Positions 25,221 to 35,116 of a stretch of DNA of 45,504 nucleotides are shown here, piece by piece. The translations under genes and the position numbers were made by a program. The stretch is from Burkholderiales bacterium (lineage in GTDB: Bacteria > Pseudomonadota > Gammaproteobacteria > Burkholderiales > SHXO01), in assembly GCA_020854105.1 (NCBI GenBank), contig JADZGB010000041.1, positions 66,809 to 112,312 on the forward strand, written 5' to 3'. Below the pieces are notes generated by a model. It worked only from the letters and a program-made list of their open reading frames with translations, had not been told where the DNA came from and ran no database searches. The first letter of the stretch is position 1. Each line of letters starts with the position of its first letter.

Positions 25221-25317
25221 TCCCCTGGATCTGCTTCGCTGGACCGCCTTCCCTGGATCGGCTTCTCAGCATCCGGCTCGGCGATAATGCGGGCTTTCCA
25301 TCGCTGCGCAGGCATCC

Positions 25318-26010
25318 ATGCCCGCTCATGTCGCCCTCGTCCCCGCCGCCGGCAGCGGGTCGCGTATCGCTGCCGGGATCCCGAAGCAGTACCTGCCGCT
25401 CGCCGGGCGGCCGGTCCTGTGGCACACGGTGCATGCGCTCGCCTCGGTCCCGCGCGTGGCGCACGTCTGGGTCGTGCTGAGTGAACGGGACGAGTGGTTC
25501 GACGGCCACGACTGGCGGGCGTTGCAGGGCCGGATCAGCGCGTTGCGCTGTGGCGGGTCCTCGCGCGCGGCCTCCGTTCTGGCCGGGCTTCGAGGCATGC
25601 ACGCCGAGCCCCGCGACTGGGTGCTGGTGCACGATGCCGCACGCCCCTGCGTGACGCGGGCGCTGATCGATCGGCTGATCGACGAGGTCGGCGAGCACGA
25701 CGCGGGCGGTATCCTGGCGCTGCCGGTGGCCGACACGCTCAAGCGTGCCGGCGCCGATGGCGCCCGTATCGACCATACCGTGCCACGCACGGGACTGTGG
25801 GCGGCGCAGACTCCGCAGATGTTCCGCCATGCGATGCTGTGCCGCGCCCTGGAGGAAGGACCGCTGGAGGACATCACCGACGAGGCGAACGCAATGGAGC
25901 GGATGGGCGTGCAGCCGCGCCTGGTGCCGGGCAGTGCCGTGAATCTGAAGGTCACCCTGCCCGCCGACCTCGCGCTGGCCGAACGCATGCTCGGACACGG
26001 CGACCACTGA
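25318..26010 (+). CDS. ispD: 2-C-methyl-D-erythritol 4-phosphate cytidylyltransferase IspD
   Basis: This 230-aa enzyme transfers CMP to MEP in the non-mevalonate isoprenoid pathway. Motifs: [20 protein letters not shown] (nucleotide-binding Gly loop with Arg and Lys, residues 5-24), [10 protein letters not shown] (about 103-112), VADTLKR and TPQMFR (about 162-167). The domain is complete and of normal length. The ATG at 25318 directly precedes the conserved strand; no strong ribosome site is visible. ispF follows 10 bp downstream. Its separation from mfd by the thiolase/ligase segment is unusual if, as I recall, mfd and ispD adjoin in many betaproteobacteria. Confidence 0.97.
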   Translation: MPAHVALVPAAGSGSRIAAGIPKQYLPLAGRPVLWHTVHALASVPRVAHVWVVLSERDEWFDGHDWRALQGRISALRCGGSSRAASVLAGLRGMHAEPRDWVLVHDAARPCVTRALIDRLIDEVGEHDAGGILALPVADTLKRAGADGARIDHTVPRTGLWAAQTPQMFRHAMLCRALEEGPLEDITDEANAMERMGVQPRLVPGSAVNLKVTLPADLALAERMLGHGDH

Positions 26011-26020
26011 AGGAGGCAGG

Positions 26021-26500
26021 ATGTTCAGGATCGGACAGGGATTCGACGTGCACGCGCTCGTGCCCGGGCGCAGGCTCGTGATCGGCGGCGTGCACATTCC
26101 ATGCGAGCGCGGCCTGCTCGGCCACTCCGACGGGGACGTGCTGCTGCACGCCATCTGCGACGCGCTGCTCGGCGCCGCCGGGCTGGGCGATATCGGCCGG
26201 CACTTCCCCGACAGCGACGCGCAATATCAGGGCGCCGACAGCCTGGAACTGCTGCGCGAGGTCGGTGCGCGCGTGCGGGCGCTGGGCTGGACCATCGGCA
26301 ACGTGGACGCGACCGTCATCGCACAGGCGCCGAGGATGGCCTCTCACATTCCTGCCATGGTGCAGGCGATCGCCGGGGCGTTGGCGCTGCAGCCCGGGCA
26401 GGTGAACGTCAAGGCCAAGACCACCGAGCGGCTGGGCTTCACCGGCCGCGGCGAGGGCATCGCCGCCGATGCGGTGGCGCTGATCCAGCGTGGCGGATGA
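26021..26500 (+). CDS. ispF: 2-C-methyl-D-erythritol 2,4-cyclodiphosphate synthase IspF
   Basis: This 159-aa enzyme cyclises CDP-ME-2-phosphate to MEcPP with loss of [23 protein letters not shown] carries metal ligands Asp8 and His10; [20 protein letters not shown] carries His42; [13 protein letters not shown] and [20 protein letters not shown] are the remaining signatures. Length is standard and the sequence is intact. GAAGGAGGC precedes the ATG by 4 nt. It sits 10 bp after ispD and overlaps the next gene (thpR) by 11 bp, consistent with one transcript. Confidence 0.98.
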   Translation: MFRIGQGFDVHALVPGRRLVIGGVHIPCERGLLGHSDGDVLLHAICDALLGAAGLGDIGRHFPDSDAQYQGADSLELLREVGARVRALGWTIGNVDATVIAQAPRMASHIPAMVQAIAGALALQPGQVNVKAKTTERLGFTGRGEGIAADAVALIQRGG

Positions 26501-27038
26501 TCGCGCCGTGACCGGCAGCGCGCGCGTGTTCTTCGCGCTGTGGCCGGACGAGGCAGTGCGCCGCGCGCTGCACGGCGCGGCAAGTGCCCTGCACCGGGTG
26601 CTGTCCGGGCGTGCGACGCGCGCGCCGTCGATACACATGACGCTGCTGTTCCTCGGTGACGTCGAGGAACCGCGGCTCGAGGCGCTGCACGACTGTGCAG
26701 GCGGACTGAAGGTGGAGTCGTTCTCGATGTCACTGGATCGGGCGGCCTGCTGGCGACATAATCGGATCGCATGGGTGGGGCCGACGGTCACGCCGCCGGC
26801 GCTGGAGGATTTCGTGACACGGCTTCGCGCCGCGGTGGCGCAGGCCGGATTCGTCTTCGACCGCAAGGCGTTCGCGCCGCACGTCACGCTCGTGCGCAAT
26901 GCCACGTGCCGACCGATGGACGAAGCGATTGCCCCGATCGAGTGGGCGGTGAGCGGCTTCGTCCTGGTCCGGTCGCGGCTCGACGCGTCCGGATCGCGTT
27001 ACGAGACGATCGGCAGCTGGGCAGGAGCGCAAGCGTGA
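26490..27038 (+). CDS. thpR: RNA 2',3'-cyclic phosphodiesterase ThpR (2'-5' RNA ligase family)
   Basis: This 182-aa 2H phosphoesterase has both catalytic HxT motifs: IHMTLLFLG (His49) and [10 protein letters not shown] (about residue 131). The N-terminus [17 protein letters not shown] is typical of the family, which opens 2',3'-cyclic phosphates on RNA ends. The GTG at 26490 overlaps the ispF end by 11 bp; a GTG six codons later (26508) is an equally possible start. It continues the ispD-ispF transcript, and a reductase gene follows 26 bp downstream. Confidence 0.93.
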   Translation: MADDRAVTGSARVFFALWPDEAVRRALHGAASALHRVLSGRATRAPSIHMTLLFLGDVEEPRLEALHDCAGGLKVESFSMSLDRAACWRHNRIAWVGPTVTPPALEDFVTRLRAAVAQAGFVFDRKAFAPHVTLVRNATCRPMDEAIAPIEWAVSGFVLVRSRLDASGSRYETIGSWAGAQA

Positions 27039-27064
27039 ACCGACCCGAGCCGAAGGAGGAATGA

Positions 27065-27994
27065 TTGGTCGTACTGTTCTACAGCGATATCGACGATCCC
27101 CGGCCATGGCGGGCGGCGCTCGCCAGGGCACTTCCCGAGCTGGACTTCAGGGTGTGGCCGGACATCGGACGCCCGGAGGAAATCGACTACGCACTGGTGT
27201 GGAAGCCACCGGGCGGCATGCTCGCGTCGCTTCCCCGTCTCAAGGCCATCCTCTCGCTCGGCGCGGGGGTGGATCACCTGTTCCTCGATGCCCAGCTGCC
27301 AGCCGGGGTGCCGATCACGCGCATGGTGGACGCCGGGCTCGCACCGCAGATGTCCGAGTACGCGATGTATGGCGTGCTGCACTTCCATCGCTGCATGGAC
27401 CGCTACGCGATCATGCAGCGGGAAGGACTGTGGAAGCAGCTGCCCGCGATTCCGCCCGCGCAGCGCACGATCGGCGTGATGGGACTGGGTGTACTGGGCG
27501 GGGACTTCGCCTGCAAGGCGCAGGTGATGGGCTTTCACGTGATCGGCTGGAGCCGGCGCGCGCACGGCCTGGAAGGCGTGGGCGAATACCACGGTGCGGA
27601 CGGGCTGGCGGCTTTTCTTGCCGCGACGCAGATCCTGGTGAATTTCCTGCCGCTCACGCCGGAGACGCACGGCATCCTGGATCGCGCCCTGTTCGCGCGG
27701 CTGCCGCGCGGTGCCTTCCTCGTCAACCTGGCGCGTGGCGGCCACCTGGTGGAGGACGATCTGGTCGCCGCGCTCGATTCCGGCCAGCTCGGCGGCGCGA
27801 TGCTCGACGTGTTCGTGCAGGAGCCGCTGCCCGAAGGGCATGCGTTCTGGAGACATCCCAGGATCGTGGTGACCCCGCACATCGCCGGCCTGGCCATCGC
27901 CGAGCTGATGGTCGAGCAGGTGGTCGACAATATCATGCGCCTGGAGCGGGGCGAGACGCCCACGGGGCTGGTGGATCGCAGGCGCGGGTACTGA
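27065..27994 (+). CDS. GhrA-like glyoxylate/hydroxypyruvate reductase (D-2-hydroxyacid dehydrogenase)
   Basis: This 309-aa NAD(P)-dependent enzyme is expected to reduce glyoxylate or hydroxypyruvate. Residues about 138-145 (GVMGLGVLGG) form the dinucleotide loop. Catalytic residues are Arg in FLVNLARGGHLVEDD (about 224), Glu in VQEPLPEGHAFW (about 253) and His in VVTPHIAGLA (about 271), arranged as in GhrA. The only start that keeps the N-terminal strand (VVLFYSDIDDPRPWRAAL) is TTG at 27065, supported by AAGGAGGA immediately upstream. It is the last + strand gene before a convergent TIR gene; the 71-bp gap shows no clear terminator hairpin. Confidence 0.93.
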   Translation: MVVLFYSDIDDPRPWRAALARALPELDFRVWPDIGRPEEIDYALVWKPPGGMLASLPRLKAILSLGAGVDHLFLDAQLPAGVPITRMVDAGLAPQMSEYAMYGVLHFHRCMDRYAIMQREGLWKQLPAIPPAQRTIGVMGLGVLGGDFACKAQVMGFHVIGWSRRAHGLEGVGEYHGADGLAAFLAATQILVNFLPLTPETHGILDRALFARLPRGAFLVNLARGGHLVEDDLVAALDSGQLGGAMLDVFVQEPLPEGHAFWRHPRIVVTPHIAGLAIAELMVEQVVDNIMRLERGETPTGLVDRRRGY

Positions 27995-28065
27995 CGCCTT
28001 GTCGGAAGGATTCGTCAGCGATGGACCGGTGTGGCGAAGGGCCTGTTCTGCCAAACGATCGGGCT

Positions 28066-29163
28066 CTACTCCACCTTGCCGTAGAGCCGGAACTCGTACC
28101 CCGTCACGGCGCCGCTGCTGCCGCTGTGGTTCTCGAGCGAACGCAGCTTCAGGTACTTCGCCTTCACCGGCGCGAAGCGGAACTCCTGGTAGGGGTTCTT
28201 CATGATGCGGATGTTCTGCGTGGTGAATACACCGATGGACTCGAACGGCCCGCCAGGTGCGTTTGACGCGAGCAGCTCGAAGTCGCGCAGGTTGTTGTCG
28301 CTAGTGCTGGGGATGAGCACCGCGAACGTGTCGAAGCTCGCCGCATGCCCGTCCTTGAAGCCGAACACCGCTTCGCCGGAATCCACCCAGGCGTAGGTCT
28401 CCTCCTTTCCGTCGATCGTCTGGCTCCAGCGCTCGTGGGAGGCGGTGACGATCTCGCCCCCTTCATTCGGGGACAGGAGATTGGTGCGGCCGCCCGCCGC
28501 GGGCGAACGCGGCACTGCCTCGCCGGCGGCGGAAGGTGCCAGGGTCGGAGCAGCCGCAGACTCCGGAGGAGCGTTCGCGCTCTGCCCGCCCGAGGGAGAT
28601 TCCCGTGGTGGGAGCGTCGCGCCGTCCTGTTCCGCGCGATCGCCCGTCCAGCGCATGGCGACCGTGGCGACGATGCCGATGGCACCGACCAGCGCCATGA
28701 TCTTGAGCAGCGTCAGCCTGGAGGGCTGCGTGGGCGGAGGCAGCTTGAAGCTGTCCTGACGTACGCTGGACGTGCCCTGCAGCAGACCCTCGATCGCCGC
28801 GAGCAGCTTGCGGAACTCCGGGTGGTCGGCGCTGCCCGACCAGTCGCTCAGATCCGCGGCCTGGATGCGCCTGAACTCGATCGGCGGCGGGACGGCCTCG
28901 ATCGTTGCCGGCACCAGCTTGCTCTGCGCCACGCCTTCCGCGGCCTCGGTCTTCACCCAGTTCGACTTCACCGAGTCGGAGGACCACAGCACCAGCACAC
29001 ACCTGGCGGCCTGCAGCGCTTCCTGGATCACCTCGTCGAATACCCGTCCGGGAGGGATGGTGCGATCCCACCAGACGCTGTATCCGCGTTCGGCCAGCGC
29101 GTCGGCGAGCACCCGTGCGCGTTCCCGGTCCGCATTCGCGTAGCTGATGAAGATATCGGCCAT
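28066..29163 (-). CDS. TIR protein with membrane segment and discoidin-like C-terminus
   Basis: The 365-aa product starts with a TIR domain (MADIFISYANADRERARVLA; GYSVWWDRTIPPG; SNWVKTEAAEG with Glu73 as likely NADase residue). A membrane segment (LTLLKIMALVGAIGIVATVA, about 150-169) is followed by a Pro/Ala/Ser-rich linker (about 171-230) and a domain (about 235-365) with DTFAVLIPSTSDNNLRDFEL, FAPVKAKYLKLRSL and YEFRLYG, a pattern of F5/8 type C (discoidin) folds that bind sugars or lipids. The start at 29163 has GGAGAGGC upstream; 18 earlier in-frame codons lack homology. The predicted topology puts the TIR domain inside and the discoidin-like domain outside the inner membrane. It stands alone, convergent with the GhrA-like gene and divergent from the aldehyde dehydrogenase gene. 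Confidence 0.85.
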   Translation of the reverse strand: MADIFISYANADRERARVLADALAERGYSVWWDRTIPPGRVFDEVIQEALQAARCVLVLWSSDSVKSNWVKTEAAEGVAQSKLVPATIEAVPPPIEFRRIQAADLSDWSGSADHPEFRKLLAAIEGLLQGTSSVRQDSFKLPPPTQPSRLTLLKIMALVGAIGIVATVAMRWTGDRAEQDGATLPPRESPSGGQSANAPPESAAAPTLAPSAAGEAVPRSPAAGGRTNLLSPNEGGEIVTASHERWSQTIDGKEETYAWVDSGEAVFGFKDGHAASFDTFAVLIPSTSDNNLRDFELLASNAPGGPFESIGVFTTQNIRIMKNPYQEFRFAPVKAKYLKLRSLENHSGSSGAVTGYEFRLYGKVE

Positions 29164-29299
29164 GCGCCTCTCCGGCAGCTGTCTCGGTCGCGGAATTCTA
29201 CGCTCCGGCCTGCGCACCCGGAACGTCGGCGCAGCGGTGCGAAGGCACCGGGTACACTATGTCTTTCCCAGGCATTCGACAGCGCACCCAGGAGAGCAC

Positions 29300-30745
29300 A
29301 TGGCGAACAAGATGCATTCCAACTACATCGCGGGCGAGTGGGTCGAAGGCACCCAGGTCACGCGGGACATCAATCCGTCGGATGTGAACGACCTGGTGGG
29401 CGAGTACGCGCAGGCCGACGCGGCGCAGACCGACCGCGCCGTGGCCGCGGCGCATGCGGCGGCGCCGGCTTGGGCGGCGTTCAACGTGCAGGCACGCGCC
29501 GACATGCTGGACAGGATCGGCAACGAGATCCTCGCCCGCAAGGACGAACTGGGCACGCTGCTCTCGCGCGAGGAAGGCAAGACCCTGCCGGAGGGTACCG
29601 GCGAGGTCGTGCGCGCCGGCAACATCTTCAAGTTCTTCGCCGGCGAGGTGCTGCGCCGGACCGGTGAACTGGTGCCGTCCGTGCGGCCGGGCATCGACGT
29701 CGAGATCACCCGCGAGAGCGTCGGGGTGGTCGGCATCATCTCGCCGTGGAACTTCCCGGCGGCCATTCCGGCCTGGAAGGTCGCCCCCGCGCTCGCCTAC
29801 GGCAATTGCGTGGTGTTCAAGCCTGCCGACCTGGTGCCGGGATCGGCATGGGCGATGGCGGAGATCATCGCGCGCGCGGGTCTGCCCGCCGGTGTGTTCA
29901 ACCTGGTGATGGGGCGCGGCAGCGTGGTGGGCGAGGCGATCATCTCGGACCCGCGCGTGGACGCCATCAGCTTCACCGGCTCGGTGGACACCGGGCGCAA
30001 GGTCGCGGCCAAGGCGGTTGCCGGCATGAAGAAGATCCAGCTGGAGATGGGCGGCAAGAATCCGCTCGTCGTGCTCGACGATGCCGACATCAAGATCGCG
30101 GTCGAATGCGCGGTCAACGGCGCCTACTTCTCCACCGGCCAGCGCTGCACCGCCTCGTCGCGCCTGGTGGTGACCAAGGGCATCCACGACCGCTTCGTGG
30201 AGGCGATGAAGGAGCGCCTGAAGTCGCTGGTGATCGACAACGCGCTCAAGCCCGGCGTGCACATGGGCCCGGTGGTGGACAAGAACCAGCTGAACCAGGA
30301 TCTGTTCTACATCGAGGAAGGCAAGAAGGAAGGCGCGATGCTGGCCTACGGTGGCAACCTACTGAAGCGCGAGACCGAGGGCTTCTACCTCGAGCCGGCG
30401 CTGTTCACCGAGACCCGCAACGACATGCGCATCAATCGCGAGGAGGTGTTCGGCCCGGTCGCCACCGTGATCGCGGCGAAGGACTACGACGAGGCGCTCG
30501 CGATCGCCAACGACACCCAGTTCGGCCTGGCATCGGGCATCGTCACCGGCTCGCTCAAGCACGCGGCCCATTTCCGCCGCAACAGCCAGGCCGGGATGGT
30601 GATGGTCAACCTGCCGACCGCGGGCGTGGACTATCACGTGCCGTTCGGCGGCCGCAAGGGATCGAGCTACGGACCGCGCGAACAGGGCCGCTACGCCGCC
30701 GAGTTCTACACCACGGTGAAGACGGCGTACGTGCTGGCCGGGTGA
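29300..30745 (+). CDS. NAD(P)-dependent aldehyde dehydrogenase (KGSADH-like)
   Basis: This 481-aa enzyme oxidises an aldehyde to its acid. Signatures: SPWNFPAAIPAWKVAPALAY (Asn oxyanion residue), ISFTGSVDTGRKVAAKA (cofactor loop), QLEMGGKNPLVVLDDADIKI (catalytic Glu249) and GQRCTASSRLVV (nucleophile Cys283). Similarity by eye is greatest to alpha-ketoglutaric-semialdehyde and related sugar-acid/succinate semialdehyde dehydrogenases. The ATG at 29300 with CAGGAGAGC upstream was chosen over an earlier in-frame ATG at 29147, which runs through non-coding sequence next to the TIR start. The PNPOx-fold and ThDP-enzyme genes downstream share the strand. Confidence 0.95.
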   Translation: MANKMHSNYIAGEWVEGTQVTRDINPSDVNDLVGEYAQADAAQTDRAVAAAHAAAPAWAAFNVQARADMLDRIGNEILARKDELGTLLSREEGKTLPEGTGEVVRAGNIFKFFAGEVLRRTGELVPSVRPGIDVEITRESVGVVGIISPWNFPAAIPAWKVAPALAYGNCVVFKPADLVPGSAWAMAEIIARAGLPAGVFNLVMGRGSVVGEAIISDPRVDAISFTGSVDTGRKVAAKAVAGMKKIQLEMGGKNPLVVLDDADIKIAVECAVNGAYFSTGQRCTASSRLVVTKGIHDRFVEAMKERLKSLVIDNALKPGVHMGPVVDKNQLNQDLFYIEEGKKEGAMLAYGGNLLKRETEGFYLEPALFTETRNDMRINREEVFGPVATVIAAKDYDEALAIANDTQFGLASGIVTGSLKHAAHFRRNSQAGMVMVNLPTAGVDYHVPFGGRKGSSYGPREQGRYAAEFYTTVKTAYVLAG

Positions 30746-30802
30746 GAATTTCGCCGCCCCGACGGAACAAGAGCCTGCCCGGGAGTGTTTTGGTCCGGGG
30801 CC

Positions 30803-30832
30803 GGGGCCCAGCACAAACAGAACAGGGCTTCA
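30803..30832 (-). repeat. Fragment of the dispersed repeat, inverted
   Basis: GGGGCCCAGCACAAACAGAA followed by CAGGGCTTC is, with a few changes, the reverse complement of the left end of repeat copy A (21922-21955: GAAGACCCCTGATCTGTTCG then CGCTGGGCCCC). It lies in the 94-bp gap between the aldehyde dehydrogenase and the flavoprotein gene and forms most of the leader of the latter. Confidence 0.6.
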
Positions 30833-30839
30833 TTCAACC

Positions 30840-31508
30840 ATGACTGATCTCGCCAAGACCGAACGTTCCCGCGTCAAGCGCCTGCACGAGCGCGGCCGCT
30901 ACGACTTCGAGAGCGTGGCGCGCATCCTCGACAGCGGTTTCATCTGCCACGTCGGCTACGTCATCGACGGACGCCCCTACGTCACGCCCACCAGCTACTG
31001 GCGCGAGGGCGAGCACGTCTACTGGCACGGCTCGAGCGCCTCGCGCATGCTGCGCAGCGCGCAGGACGAGACCGACGCGTGCCTGACCGTCTCCCTGATC
31101 GACGGCCTGGTCCTCGCGCGCTCGGCCTTCCACCACTCGATCAACTACAGCTCGGTGATGCTGTTCGGCAAGGCGGTCAAGGTCGAGGATCCCGACCACA
31201 AGCTGCAGGCGCTGGAGAACTTCGTCGAGCGCATGTATCCCGGGCGCTGGGCACAGCTGCGCCCGGCGAACGCGCAGGAGCTCAAGGCCACCACGGTCAT
31301 GGCCATGGCCATCGAGGAGGGCGCGGCGAAGATGCGCACCGGAAACCCGGTGGACGACGACGAGGACTACGGCTGGCCGGTGTGGGCGGGCGTGGTGCCG
31401 CTGCGCACCGTCGCCGGCGTCCCGGCCGACGATGGTCGCGTGCCGGCGGACGCACCGGGCCAGCCCGCGGTCGCGGGATTGCGGCACCTGGGGATCGATC
31501 CGGCCTGA
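30840..31508 (+). CDS. PNPOx-fold flavin-nucleotide-binding protein (NimA-like)
   Basis: The 222-aa product has the split-barrel pattern of pyridoxamine-5'-phosphate-oxidase-like proteins: ILDSGFICHVGYVIDGRPYV (about residues 23-42), PTSYWREGEHVYWHGSSASR (about 45-64), VSLIDGLVLARSAFHHSINY and SVMLFGKAVKVED. HHSINYSS is characteristic of the flavin-nucleotide-binding/NimA-like subgroup, which binds FMN or F420-like cofactors. The exact substrate is unknown. The ATG at 30840 lacks a good ribosome site, the sequence before it being a repeat fragment. It ends 46 bp before the ThDP-enzyme gene. Confidence 0.9.
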   Translation: MTDLAKTERSRVKRLHERGRYDFESVARILDSGFICHVGYVIDGRPYVTPTSYWREGEHVYWHGSSASRMLRSAQDETDACLTVSLIDGLVLARSAFHHSINYSSVMLFGKAVKVEDPDHKLQALENFVERMYPGRWAQLRPANAQELKATTVMAMAIEEGAAKMRTGNPVDDDEDYGWPVWAGVVPLRTVAGVPADDGRVPADAPGQPAVAGLRHLGIDPA

Positions 31509-31554
31509 CGCGCGGCGCCACGGCCGGTTGCCGTGCGAGAAGAAGACATCATCG

Positions 31555-33207
31555 ATGAGCGCAGCGCCCCTTCGCACTTCCAGTCATGCCCTGTTGTCGG
31601 TGTTCGCCGCCAACGGCATCGACCGCGTATTCCTCGTGCCCGGCGAGAGCTATCTGGGCATTCTCGACGCGCTGTTCGACTTTCCCGGGATCGACGTGGT
31701 GACGTGCCGCCACGAGGCCGGCGCCGGCTTCATGGCCTGTGCCGACGGACGGCTCACGCGCCGGCCGGCGGCGGTCCTGGTCAGCCGCGGGCCGGGCGCG
31801 TCCAACGCCGCCATCGCCGTGCACACGGCGCAGCAGGACGCCATCCCCCTGATCCTGGTGGTGGGGCAGGTGCCCACGGCCGACCTGCGCCGCGAGGCCT
31901 TCCAGGAGATCGACTACGGCAGGATGTACGGCAGCATCGCCAAATGGGTGGTGGAGGCCACTGCCCCGGAGCAGCTGCCCGAACTGGCCTTCAAGGCGAT
32001 CCGCGTCGCGACCTCCGGTACGCCCGGGCCGGTGGTGCTGGTGATCCCGGAGGACATCCAGCAGCAGGCGCTGGCGTTCGATCCCACCGGCTGGATGGCG
32101 GGCGATGCCGTGCCGGCATTGCCGCAGGCGGCAGCGCTCGCCCAGCTGCGCACCCTGCTCGAGGATGCCCAGCGCCCGCTGCTGATCGCCGGGGGCAGCT
32201 TCGACCGGCCCGGAGGACGTGAGGCGCTGTGCGAGTTCGCTCACGCATGGCAGCTGCCGGTGGCACTTTCGTTCCGGCGCCAGGACCTGTTTCACGCCCA
32301 CGATCCACTGCACGTGGGCGACCTCGGCCTCGCCAATCCGGCGCATCAGATGGCTGCCTTGCGGGACAGCGACCTGATCGTGGCCCTGGGCACACGCATG
32401 GGGGACATCACCACTCAGAGCTATACCTTCCCGGATCTGCCGCGTCCGCGCCAGCGCTTCGTGCACTGCTACCCCGACCCGCATTTCGTCGGCCAGCACT
32501 TCGTGCCCGACCTGGCCCTGGTGTGCGACCCGGTGCTGGTCGCGCAGTCCTGCCTGCCGGCACGGCCGCCGGCGGCCGCCGGAAGGGCAGAGTGGCTGGA
32601 GCGCCTGCGCGGCATCCACCAGGACATCGCGCGCTGGCCCGATGCCGTGGCGGGCGAAGGCGTCGAGTTCGGCGAGGTGGCCCGCGCGCTGGCCGAGCGC
32701 GCGTCCCCGGAAACCATCGTGTGTGTGGATGCCGGCACCTTCGCTGCCCCGGTCTATCGCCATTTTCCGTTTGCCTTTCCGCAGCGGCTGATGGCGCCCC
32801 TGTCCGGTGCAATGGGCTACGGTGTGCCGGCCGCCATCGCCACGCAATTGCGTCTGCCCGACGCAAGCGTCGTGTGCCTGGTCGGCGACGGCGGCTTCCT
32901 GATGACGGGCAACGAGATGATCGCCGCGGTCGAACGGCGTCTCCCGATCCTGTTCGTGGTCTCGAACAACGATTGCTACGGATCGATCAGGCTGCACCAG
33001 CAGCGCCACTATCCGGGCCGGACCGTGGGAACGTCGCTCACCAATCCCGATTTCGTGCAGCTCGCGCGCGCCTTCGGCGTACAGGCCGAACGGGTAGAGC
33101 ACGCGCAGCAGGTCGGCCCGGCGCTCGAGCGCGGCCTGGCGCACGAGCTACCGTATCTGATCGAGGTGGCGAGCCGCCTGTCCGGTGCGCCGCCGCGCGA
33201 TATGTAG
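31555..33207 (+). CDS. Thiamine-diphosphate-dependent enzyme (acetolactate synthase-like)
   Basis: This 550-aa ThDP enzyme shows the three-domain layout of acetohydroxyacid synthase relatives. VTCRHEAGAGFMACADGRLT holds the cofactor-activating Glu (about residue 53), and VCLVGDGGFLMTGNEMIAAV plus SNNDCYGSIR form the GDG-NN ThDP/Mg motif (about 441-475). GDLGLANPAHQMAALRDSDL fits the central domain. No regulatory subunit gene lies nearby, so a catabolic role (for example on a 2-keto acid) is more likely than branched-chain amino-acid synthesis; substrate unknown. The ATG at 31555 has AGAAG upstream; an earlier in-frame GTG-type start overlaps the preceding gene. Confidence 0.92.
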   Translation: MSAAPLRTSSHALLSVFAANGIDRVFLVPGESYLGILDALFDFPGIDVVTCRHEAGAGFMACADGRLTRRPAAVLVSRGPGASNAAIAVHTAQQDAIPLILVVGQVPTADLRREAFQEIDYGRMYGSIAKWVVEATAPEQLPELAFKAIRVATSGTPGPVVLVIPEDIQQQALAFDPTGWMAGDAVPALPQAAALAQLRTLLEDAQRPLLIAGGSFDRPGGREALCEFAHAWQLPVALSFRRQDLFHAHDPLHVGDLGLANPAHQMAALRDSDLIVALGTRMGDITTQSYTFPDLPRPRQRFVHCYPDPHFVGQHFVPDLALVCDPVLVAQSCLPARPPAAAGRAEWLERLRGIHQDIARWPDAVAGEGVEFGEVARALAERASPETIVCVDAGTFAAPVYRHFPFAFPQRLMAPLSGAMGYGVPAAIATQLRLPDASVVCLVGDGGFLMTGNEMIAAVERRLPILFVVSNNDCYGSIRLHQQRHYPGRTVGTSLTNPDFVQLARAFGVQAERVEHAQQVGPALERGLAHELPYLIEVASRLSGAPPRDM

Positions 33208-33238
33208 CGCGCGTGAGCGCGTCAGCGAAGGAGGCTTT

Positions 33239-33646
33239 ATGCGGAACCGGTCGTCCCTGTTGCTGCTTGCGGGTGTCATGTCGATCCAGGTCGCCTTTGC
33301 CCAGGCGCCTGCGCCGGATATCGCCGCGGTCGAGGCGCAGACCCGCCGGGTCGAGGTTGCCCTGGTGCGCCTGCAGGCCGAGCAGCAATCGCTGTATCAG
33401 CAGTTCCAGATGATCCAGGGACTGCGCGACGGCCTGCTGCGCGAGATGCAGCAGGCGACGCAGATATACACGCCGGAGGCGACCCCGCCCAGCTACGACG
33501 AGATGATCGCGCGCCGGACCGGGCGCGAGGATCGCCTGAACGGCTACACCGATGAGCTCGATCGGCTGTATGACCGATATCGGGAGATCGAGGACCTCAA
33601 GCGTCCGCTGCTGGAGGAGCTGAGCGCGCTGGCACGGGCGCGGTAG
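33239..33646 (+). CDS. Small secreted coiled-coil protein (135 aa)
   Basis: GAAGGAGGC 6 nt before the ATG marks the start. MRNRSSLLLLAGVMSIQVAF then AQ is a Sec signal peptide with cleavage after AFA (about residue 21). The mature 114 residues are mostly heptad-like helix with Gln-, Glu- and Arg-rich stretches (VALVRLQAEQQSLYQQFQMI; LDRLYDRYREIEDLKRPLLE), so it is probably a periplasmic helical protein. No family recognised. It lies 31 bp after the ThDP-enzyme gene and closes that gene group. Confidence 0.75.
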   Translation: MRNRSSLLLLAGVMSIQVAFAQAPAPDIAAVEAQTRRVEVALVRLQAEQQSLYQQFQMIQGLRDGLLREMQQATQIYTPEATPPSYDEMIARRTGREDRLNGYTDELDRLYDRYREIEDLKRPLLEELSALARAR

Positions 33647-33769
33647 GGATCGCTGGGAATTTCACGGTTCGGGATGCGCGGCCGGCGCGCGGCTTGTCCC
33701 CGCACGTTGGAATTCCACCGACGCTGCCAAGGCAATCGTTACCTGCATCCGGATCAATAGCGAAGCCGG

Positions 33770-34860
<1,091 letters not shown>

Positions 34861-34905
34861 GGCGGGACAAGCGCGATGGATCTTCGGGAGGTACAAGGCT
34901 TGGAG

Positions 34906-34945
34906 GTCTCACGATTTGAGACTGGGGCGTCGAATAATTGACGCC
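34906..34945. promoter_or_regulatory. Two adjacent inverted repeats (possible operators or terminator)
   Basis: GTCTCA-CGATT-TGAGAC (34906-34922) and GGCGTC-GAATAATT-GACGCC (34926-34945) lie 3 bp apart, 46 bp after the WYL gene stop. Neither hairpin is followed by a T-run, which argues against an intrinsic terminator and leaves an operator for the WYL protein or an RNA structure as options. Confidence 0.4.
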
Positions 34946-35116
34946 AAGAGGGCTGATTGGCCATCTGGGTTCAGATGTAGTGCTGGCACCTACAAGTATG
35001 GTTTGAGCCCTGTTTTGATATTTGTATTGCAATCTGCGGTTAGCAGACGAGTCAACGCTATGACGAGTTCCCAGTGCAATAAATGACAGCGTCCAGCGTG
35101 TGTTCCGTAGGGCAAC

